Source: Clostridiales bacterium
GTDB lineage: Bacteria > Bacillota > Clostridia > Christensenellales > Borkfalkiaceae
Direction of reading: 5' to 3'
NCBI GenBank assembly: GCA_015069295.1
Contig: SVIW01000001.1
Coordinates: 62,001 to 126,000, forward strand
DNA length: 64,000 bases
Shown here: piece after piece, positions 10,501 through 15,217 of the stretch
How positions within the stretch are numbered: the first letter of the stretch is position 1
Layout: each line of letters starts with the position of its first letter
Program-made: the position numbers and the translations under genes
The notes under the pieces: generated by a model
Told to the model about the DNA's origin: nothing
The model's database searches: none
The model's input: only the letters and a program-made list of their open reading frames with translations

Positions 10501-11624
10501 CTCGTACCCAATTCGCGTTTTGCATACAAGAATTTGTCAAACGGCCACTTGGGCATTTTAACGACGAGGTAGTCAATCGTAGGCTCAAAGCAAGCGTAGG
10601 TGTTGCCCGTTACGTCGTTTACGATTTCGTCCAAGGTATAACCGAGCGCAATTTTCGAGGTAACTTTTGCAATCGGGAAACCCGTCGCCTTAGAGGCAAG
10701 CGCCGAAGAGCGGCTAACGCGAGGGTTTACCTCGATAACCGAATATTCGAAAGAGTCGGGATTTAACGCAAACTGTACGTTACAGCCGCCCTCGATACCC
10801 AGTTCGGTAATAATCGCAAGCGCAGCCAAACGCAGCATATTATATTCTTTCGAAGAAAGGGTTACTGCAGGCGCAACGACGATGGAGTCGCCCGTATGGA
10901 TACCGACGGGGTCGACGTTTTCCATCGAACAAACCGTAAGCACGTTGCCTGCGCTGTCGCGGAGTACTTCGAATTCGATTTCTTTCCAGCCCGCGATATA
11001 TTTTTCGATAAGAACCTGCGTAATCGGCGACAACATCAAACCGTTGTGCGAAATCAAACGCAATTCCTCTTCGTTGTACGCAACGCCACCGCCCGCACCG
11101 CCAAGGGTGTATGCAGGACGGATTATGACGGGATAACCGAGTTTGTTTGCAATCGCCACGCATTCTTCTACCGTATAAGCGATATCGGAAGGCACGCAAG
11201 GCTGATTGATTTTTTCCATCGTTTCTTTAAAGAGCTCTCTGTCTTCCGAACGGTCGATAGCGTCCAAGCGCGTACCAATCAATTTTACGCCGTGTTTTGC
11301 TAAGAAACCCGATTTTGCAAGCTTGCAACCCATCGTAAGACCCGTTTGTCCGCCAAGCGAAGCCAACAAGCTGTCCGGTTTTTCTTTGATAATAATTCTC
11401 TTTAACGATTCTTCCGTCAAAGGTTCGAGATAAATTTCATCGGCAAGCGCCTTGTCCGTCATAATCGTTGCGGGGTTGGAGTTACAAAGAACGACGTTAA
11501 TCCCCTCGCTTTTCATAACGCGGCAAGCCTGCGCGCCCGCATAGTCGAATTCTGCGGCTTGTCCGATAACGATAGGACCGGAGCCGATAACCAGTACTTT
11601 CTTTATATCACTTCTCTTAGGCAT
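7563..11624 (-). CDS. carB: Carbamoyl-phosphate synthase large subunit fused to a diaminopimelate-epimerase-like domain
   Basis: One uninterrupted 1353-residue frame. Residues 1 to about 1070 are a complete CarB: first ATP-grasp half (GSGPIVIGQAAEFDYAG; RPAYTLGGAGGG; NPRVSRSSALASKATG), second half (GSGPIRIGQGIEFDYSS; RPSYVIGGQNM; NPRASRTVPYISKVTG) and the allosteric MGS-like domain. From about 1075 a full-length DapF follows (KMQSCGNDYIVFD, IGGDGIV, RGSGETWACGTGAC). CarB active-site segments look intact. In the DapF part the second catalytic Cys is present (Cys1295), but the first is replaced by glycine (Gly1144, reading PTGGNAIRC where active enzymes have MCGNGxRC). I know of no common CarB-DapF fusion. 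The domain may be an inactive or repurposed regulatory module. The start overlaps the end of carA by 8 bp. Confidence 0.94.
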   Translation of the reverse strand: MPKRSDIKKVLVIGSGPIVIGQAAEFDYAGAQACRVMKSEGINVVLCNSNPATIMTDKALADEIYLEPLTEESLKRIIIKEKPDSLLASLGGQTGLTMGCKLAKSGFLAKHGVKLIGTRLDAIDRSEDRELFKETMEKINQPCVPSDIAYTVEECVAIANKLGYPVIIRPAYTLGGAGGGVAYNEEELRLISHNGLMLSPITQVLIEKYIAGWKEIEFEVLRDSAGNVLTVCSMENVDPVGIHTGDSIVVAPAVTLSSKEYNMLRLAALAIITELGIEGGCNVQFALNPDSFEYSVIEVNPRVSRSSALASKATGFPIAKVTSKIALGYTLDEIVNDVTGNTYACFEPTIDYLVVKMPKWPFDKFLYAKRELGTRMKATGEVMSIGTSFEMAMMKAVRGAEISCSTFNYKKFLHSTKEELLAKLPEMTDERIFVVYAALKKGVSVDEVFNITKIDRWFLNKFMNLIAYEERLSSEKLTRELYEEGKRLGYLDKDIASFSGQKIPYRKKVAYKMVDTCAAEFPAKTPYFYSTFDPHEHDEAKPFVDKSEKKRIVVIGSGPIRIGQGIEFDYSSVHCVWTLKELGYEVVIINNNPETVSTDFDTADRLYFEPLTPEDVQHVLDVEKPYGVIITFGGQTAINLCSYFDTHGIRILGTSADSVDRAEDRERFEALLEKYSIPRPKAITVMTKEEALAAAEKLEYPVLLRPSYVIGGQNMTIAFTSEDVCRYMDVILAQGIENPVLCDKYLMGTELEVDAISDGKDVLIPGIMQHIERTGIHSGDSIAVYPPYNLEDTMLERIIEVSTQLALELKTKGLINIQYLIYRGQLYVIEVNPRASRTVPYISKVTGVPMVELATKIIAGAKLKKLGFGTGLYPSSPYVAVKVPVFSFEKLNDVNSQLGPQMKSTGEVLGIGKTMEEAMFKGLVSAGFKMCHPSERRPVGVYMTVNDQDKLDVLGIAKKFGDLGCTMYATKGTAKVINDLGIDCQVVDRLSATDSVIKLMDEGKIDYVVYTGKTDMESINDFIRLHHHAILLGITVLTALDTANALADIIASRFSENNTELVDINALRSEKLKLNFTKMQSCGNDYIVFDNRDGKITCPESIAVNYVQPHYGIGGDGIVLIENSAVADAKIRIFNCDGKEAPTGGNAIRCIGKYLYEKNIVRKNDMKIETSTGTVCDVKVYSFSGKVNSASVNLGKAELAGKKIPCVWEDEEQIVGKTVNIGGLEYKITLVNVGNPHCIVFSDKVDAINVSAIGPDFENCEYFPEGINTEFIRVVNKVTIKMRVWERGSGETWACGTGACAAVVAAVLAGYCEKDTNVTVKLRGGDLTVNYHSDGDVELMGNVKTVYEGTLEI

Positions 11625-12699
11625 TTTCTTTCTCCTTTTTCATCATAGCAAAGAATCTCTTGTACAACGGATTTTCTACGTTGCCCGCACTGCAAGATTC
11701 GGGCGTAAATTGGGTCGTAAACGCGTTTAATTCGTCATAATCAATCCCCTCGCAGGAATTGTCGTTTACGTTTACGAATTTAATTTTCCCGACTTTAACG
11801 GACGAAGAATCCACTTCGTAACCGTGGTTTTGCGTGGAGATATATACTTTTCCGCAGGTCAAGCATTTTACGGGCTGGTTGCCGCCGCGATGACCGTATT
11901 TTTGTTTACTCGTCTTTGCGCCGAGCGCAAGCGCCACAAGCTGATGCCCAAGCCCCGTTGCGTATACGGGTTTTTTGCCGAGCAACAGTTTTACCTGTTC
12001 GATAATCGCCGTATTTTCAGTAGGGTCGCCGGGGCCGTCGCCAAGCACTACGCCGTCAACGTTTTCCGCAAGAATTTCTGCCGCCGTTGCGGTTGCGGGC
12101 ATACTGATTACTTTACAGCCTCTTTCCACAAGATTGTTTACCGTGCTGTTTTTTGAACCGAAGTTCCAAAGCGCCACGGTATATTCCGCGTCCGCGTTTC
12201 CGTATACCGCTTTTTCTACGGGCGCAACCGTAGCGACGGCGTTTTCGATTTTAAAGCTGCCGATTGCCGCGATTTCCTCTTCCGTTAAGGGTTTTTTGCT
12301 AACGCGCGCGTTCATTACCCCGTTTTCACGCAAGATTTTGGTAAGCTGTCGAGTATCCACGCCGCAAATCCCTATTACGTTTTGCTCTTTTAAATAACTC
12401 TCCAAATCCCCGTCCAAGCGGAAATTGGAAGGAGTATCGCAAATTTCACGCACGATATAAGCGGAAACCCACGCTTTTTTGCTTTCCACGTCCGTACGCA
12501 TCATACCGTAGTTTCCAATCAAAGGGAAGGTTTGCACCACGATTTGTCCGTAATTGGAAGGGTCGGTCAAAGTTTCAATATACCCTACCATACCCGTCGA
12601 AAAGACGAGCTCGCCGGTAATTTCACCCTCCGCGCCAAAAGCGTAGCCTTGGAACACGTCCCCGTTTTGCAACGTCAAATACATCTTTCTTTTCTTCAT
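11617..12699 (-). CDS. carA: Carbamoyl-phosphate synthase small subunit with a degenerate glutaminase site
   Basis: CarA normally hydrolyses glutamine and channels ammonia to CarB for arginine and pyrimidine synthesis. This 360-residue protein has the CarA N-terminal domain (YLTLQNGDVFQGYAFG, GYIETLTDPSNYGQ) and the class I amidotransferase fold (GDGPGDP, GHRGGNQPVK, QNHGYEVD). The nucleophile Cys of GICLGHQ is Gly249 (codon GGG, reading YATGLGHQ), and the catalytic His of QxHPE is Thr332 (QFTPES); only Glu334 of the triad remains. The subunit should be unable to hydrolyse glutamine, so the complex is probably ammonia-dependent. The ATG at 12699 is chosen over upstream codons because it has AAAGGAA 7 nt before it and matches CarA N-termini. 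Confidence 0.93.
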   Translation of the reverse strand: MKKRKMYLTLQNGDVFQGYAFGAEGEITGELVFSTGMVGYIETLTDPSNYGQIVVQTFPLIGNYGMMRTDVESKKAWVSAYIVREICDTPSNFRLDGDLESYLKEQNVIGICGVDTRQLTKILRENGVMNARVSKKPLTEEEIAAIGSFKIENAVATVAPVEKAVYGNADAEYTVALWNFGSKNSTVNNLVERGCKVISMPATATAAEILAENVDGVVLGDGPGDPTENTAIIEQVKLLLGKKPVYATGLGHQLVALALGAKTSKQKYGHRGGNQPVKCLTCGKVYISTQNHGYEVDSSSVKVGKIKFVNVNDNSCEGIDYDELNAFTTQFTPESCSAGNVENPLYKRFFAMMKKEKENA

Positions 12700-12742
12700 A
12701 CAAGTATTCCTTTTATATTGTAAATTTTTTTCTTCGATTATA

Positions 12743-12772
12743 AAAAATAAGACTGATTTAAAAAAATCAGTC
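12743..12772 (-). terminator. Attenuator-like intrinsic terminator in the carA leader
   Basis: On the minus strand the stem GACTGATTT/AAATCAGTC (12764-12772 with 12751-12759) is followed by TTATTTTTT. The first stem arm contains the TGA stop codon of the leader ORF, so a ribosome terminating there would cover the hairpin and allow transcription into carA, while absent or early-stalled ribosomes would leave it free to form. Confidence 0.7.
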
Positions 12773-12904
12773 CTCTTTGTTTTCACTATTAGAAATACTC
12801 GTCGCCATAAAAACGGAAACACGAATCCCGTCGTACAAACGATTGTCCGACTCTTGAGAGATTCCCTGCAGTTTCGAGTTTTTACTATGCAACGTAGAAA
12901 TCAT
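12767..12904 (-). CDS. Small leader ORF upstream of carA (45 codons)
   Basis: Translation is MISTLHSKNSKLQ... ending NSENKED, 45 residues, rich in Ser, Asn and Lys and with two Arg. It has an AAAGGTGTG ribosome site 5-6 nt before the ATG, lies directly behind a perfect consensus promoter, and its stop codon is embedded in a terminator hairpin. No run of a single regulatory amino acid is seen, so it is not a classical attenuation peptide such as TrpL. It may be a translation-coupled leader of the carAB transcript or an independent small protein; homologues are not recognised. Confidence 0.55.
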   Translation of the reverse strand: MISTLHSKNSKLQGISQESDNRLYDGIRVSVFMATSISNSENKED

Positions 12905-12929
12905 AAAACACACCTTTCTATTTCTTGCT

Positions 12930-12958
12930 ATTATAGCACTCTCAATCCCCTTTGTCAA
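12930..12958 (-). promoter_or_regulatory. Consensus promoter for leader ORF-carA-carB/dapF
   Basis: On the minus strand TTGACA (12953-12958), a 17-bp spacer and TATAAT (12930-12935): a perfect sigma-A consensus. The start site would fall near 12923, about 20 nt before the leader ATG. Confidence 0.85.
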
Positions 12959-13006
12959 CTTTTCAAGAGGGCTTTTCTAAAAGAAAAGAAAAAAAATATG
13001 TTTTTC

Positions 13007-14209
13007 TTAGCGAGAAACGCACCCGATTGCCACCGCGTTAAAGTTGCCTGTATTGAGGACAATGCAAAGCTCGATTTCCTCGGCGGCGCAAATCCGCGTT
13101 GCGTATTCTTTCGAAAAGGGAAAAACCTTTCCGTCTTCCATTAAAACCAGTTCGTTTTTCCCTGCGCGCAAGGAAACGCACAGCTCGTTTATTTCCACTT
13201 CTTCACAAAGCTCCGTTACTATACAAAGCGCAGAATCAAGCGGCGATTGATTGGTTTTTATCCTTTTTCTTATCCCTGTATTCCCCGCCAATTTCTTGGC
13301 AATTTTACGGGCAATCTGCTTGGATTTTACCTTTTGCACGTTGCATAAAAACGGCTTGCTTGTTTCCGTTTTCGCAATCTCCTTGCAAATAGAAAACAAA
13401 ACCAGTCTTAGTGCGTGAGAAAATTTCTCATAATCGGAATCGAGCGCGTTGATACGGCAATTTCCCGCGCTGCCGCTTGCCAAAATACAAACGGTGTCGT
13501 TGGGAGAGGCTACGCCGTCAATATCCAGCATATTTAAAGTTTCTCTTACTTCCGTTTCCAACGCTTTTTGCAGCATAGCGGGCGCAATACATACGTCCGT
13601 GGTTAAAAACGCCAGCGTAGTCGCCATATTCGGACAAGCCTGCATAGAGCCTTTAAACACCGCGCCGATTTTACAAACGAAATCCCCAATTTCAAATGAA
13701 AAGGCAACCTGTTTTGGACTTTCGTTTTCCGAAGCGATTGCTTCTGCAACGCCAAACCCGTACACTTCCCCTTCCCCCAAGGCTTTTTTCATTTCTTGCA
13801 AACCCTTTTCAAAGGGTTCTTTTTTGAGCGACTCTCCGATTTTCCCCGTCGACGCGATAACAACCTCGTCCCTCGATACGCCGCAATATTTGTCCATCAG
13901 CGTGCAAACGTCCTCGCAAAACCGAACTCCGTCCTTTTGGAATACGTTGGCGATTCCCCCGTTGACGAGAATTGCCTGCGCATACCCGTCCTTTACGTGC
14001 TTTTTCGTTACGGCAATCGGTGCGCCCGTGCATTTCGACGTTGAATACACGCAAGCGCAAGGACACCGCCTCTGCGCTAAAATCACCGCCAAATCCTTGC
14101 TTTTTTCGGGACAAATACCGCAAGAAACCGCGCCCGCTTGAAACCCCGCAGGCGCGCAAATTCCACCCTCAATGGGCTGTATTTCTCGATTGACCCCGTT
14201 TTTTCTCAT
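13007..14209 (-). CDS. argJ: ArgJ-like protein (glutamate N-acetyltransferase family), divergent
   Basis: ArgJ transfers acetyl from N-acetylornithine to glutamate after self-cleavage at a Thr. This 400-residue member keeps the start of the fold (IEGGICAPAGFQAGAVSCGI), the oxyanion Thr-Gly (VIASTGKIGES), the Lys (FKGS) and the cleavage/nucleophile site (PNMATTLAF). It departs from active ArgJ in several places: the VNSGNANACTG loop reads NGGIANVF, the substrate-binding TTDTxPK segment is ENESPK, VDGDTSTNDT is IDGVASPNDT, and the C-terminus stops at VAIGCVSR without the conserved DYVxINAxYRT tail that lines the active site. Either substrate has changed or activity is lost. It overlaps the thioesterase gene by 4 bp and precedes the car leader, so arginine-pathway genes are grouped. 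Confidence 0.85.
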   Translation of the reverse strand: MRKNGVNREIQPIEGGICAPAGFQAGAVSCGICPEKSKDLAVILAQRRCPCACVYSTSKCTGAPIAVTKKHVKDGYAQAILVNGGIANVFQKDGVRFCEDVCTLMDKYCGVSRDEVVIASTGKIGESLKKEPFEKGLQEMKKALGEGEVYGFGVAEAIASENESPKQVAFSFEIGDFVCKIGAVFKGSMQACPNMATTLAFLTTDVCIAPAMLQKALETEVRETLNMLDIDGVASPNDTVCILASGSAGNCRINALDSDYEKFSHALRLVLFSICKEIAKTETSKPFLCNVQKVKSKQIARKIAKKLAGNTGIRKRIKTNQSPLDSALCIVTELCEEVEINELCVSLRAGKNELVLMEDGKVFPFSKEYATRICAAEEIELCIVLNTGNFNAVAIGCVSR

Positions 14210-14961
14210 ACTCCCTCTTTTTCCTCAAACGAGATTTGCGCTTGGGAAACCACCTCGCCCGCCTCGTTAAAGCCCTGCACGATATGGTCGCCGTTACCGC
14301 AATCCTTTTTATAAAAACGCAAGGTTTCGTTTTCCTTGCATTGTTTTATATAAGCAATCGTAAAACGGGTAAGCTTTTTCGACGCCAGCTCCGCCACGGA
14401 AAAGCAGTTTAACGAATAATCGGCGTAATGAGTATTATTGACGTGTAAATTATGGTCGTATTCGGAATTTGCAATTTTAATGGAAAAACCTAAAACCCCT
14501 TCTTCCGTCTTAAAAAACGGCACTTTCCAGCGCACGTTATCCAAAACCTTTTCCGTATTATACGTCGAATAATCTTGATTGTCTATCGCCTTCGAGTGTA
14601 CTAACTTTTCCTGTTTTTGATCAAACAAAAACCAACGCGAGCTCGCCTCCACCGAAAGGTCGCCGTTCTCGTCGAAAATTTTATATTCTCGCCCGAAAAT
14701 TACGTGCGAGGGCGGCGTGGGCCACGTCGTTACACAAATCGCCTTTTGAAACCCGACTGGTTTATGGAAAACGCAGGAAATCCCCGATATCATAAAAGCA
14801 TAGCCCTTTTCACGAATATAATCGTAACCAAAGCCCAATTCGTCTGCGCTACTGCAAGCCACTTCCTCCAAATATCCTAAAACGGAAGACACTCTAAGCT
14901 CGTCTTTAAAATCCACTTCGCCCGATCGGGTAATAAAATTTTTAACGTGTTCGTATTTCAT
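14206..14961 (-). CDS. Acyl-ACP thioesterase
   Basis: Releases fatty acids from acyl carrier protein. The 251-residue protein has a double hot-dog layout of the bacterial FatA/FatB-like family: an N-terminal repeat (RSGEVDFKDELRVSSVLGYLEEVA, with the DELGFGYDYI segment) and a C-terminal repeat containing NSEYDHNLHVNNTHYADYSL, where the N...H...catalytic-loop pattern of the family lies. It is the first gene of a unit with argJ. The ATG at 14961 has no Shine-Dalgarno sequence but sits 8 nt from the -10 box of a good promoter, so the message may be leaderless; another in-frame start at 14997 would lie inside the promoter and is rejected. Confidence 0.86.
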   Translation of the reverse strand: MKYEHVKNFITRSGEVDFKDELRVSSVLGYLEEVACSSADELGFGYDYIREKGYAFMISGISCVFHKPVGFQKAICVTTWPTPPSHVIFGREYKIFDENGDLSVEASSRWFLFDQKQEKLVHSKAIDNQDYSTYNTEKVLDNVRWKVPFFKTEEGVLGFSIKIANSEYDHNLHVNNTHYADYSLNCFSVAELASKKLTRFTIAYIKQCKENETLRFYKKDCGNGDHIVQGFNEAGEVVSQAQISFEEKEGV

Positions 14962-14968
14962 ATCTTTT

Positions 14969-14997
14969 AGTATATACGCTTTTGATAAAAAAGTCAA
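14969..14997 (-). promoter_or_regulatory. Promoter of the thioesterase-argJ unit, placing the start at the ATG
   Basis: Minus strand TTGACT (14992-14997), 17-bp spacer, TATACT (14969-14974). Only seven bases (AAAAGAT) separate the -10 box from the ATG at 14961, so the predicted first nucleotide is the A of the start codon or next to it. Confidence 0.7.
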
Positions 14998-15070
14998 TAT
15001 ACAAGAGAAAAAAATTGGAAAAATCCAGAAAAAAAGGCGGACAAACGGCTACTTTTTTACACATAAGATA

Positions 15071-15099
15071 TTGACATATGGATATATATGTGATATAAT
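15071..15099 (+). promoter_or_regulatory. Promoter and putative PadR operator for the PadR-coiled-coil gene
   Basis: TTGACA (15071-15076), 17-bp spacer, TATAAT (15094-15099): perfect consensus. The region between and overlapping the boxes contains ACATAT-6 bp-ATATGT (15074-15091), the ATGT/ACAT dyad typical of PadR-family operators, so the gene may repress itself. Confidence 0.75.
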
Positions 15100-15170
15100 A
15101 CTATATAGAAGAATACTCGCGCAATGCGTTTATCTTAAAGGGATTTAAGCAATTTTTAACCTTTATTATA

Positions 15171-15195
15171 TCAGACATACAACTACTATGTCTGA
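15171..15195. promoter_or_regulatory. 25-bp inverted repeat in the PadR gene leader
   Basis: TCAGACATA and TATGTCTGA form a perfect 9-bp inverted repeat with a 7-bp spacer, about 65 bp downstream of the start site and 22 bp before the preferred ATG. The half-site GACATA recurs upstream of sigK (42072-42141). It may be an operator or an RNA hairpin. Confidence 0.55.
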
Positions 15196-15217
15196 CAATA
15201 CTACACAGGAGGAAGCT

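Noticed and set aside
15188..15217. Upstream ATG for the PadR-coiled-coil protein
   Set aside because: No ribosome site and located inside the inverted repeat, while the ATG at 15218 has AGGAGG at ideal spacing.
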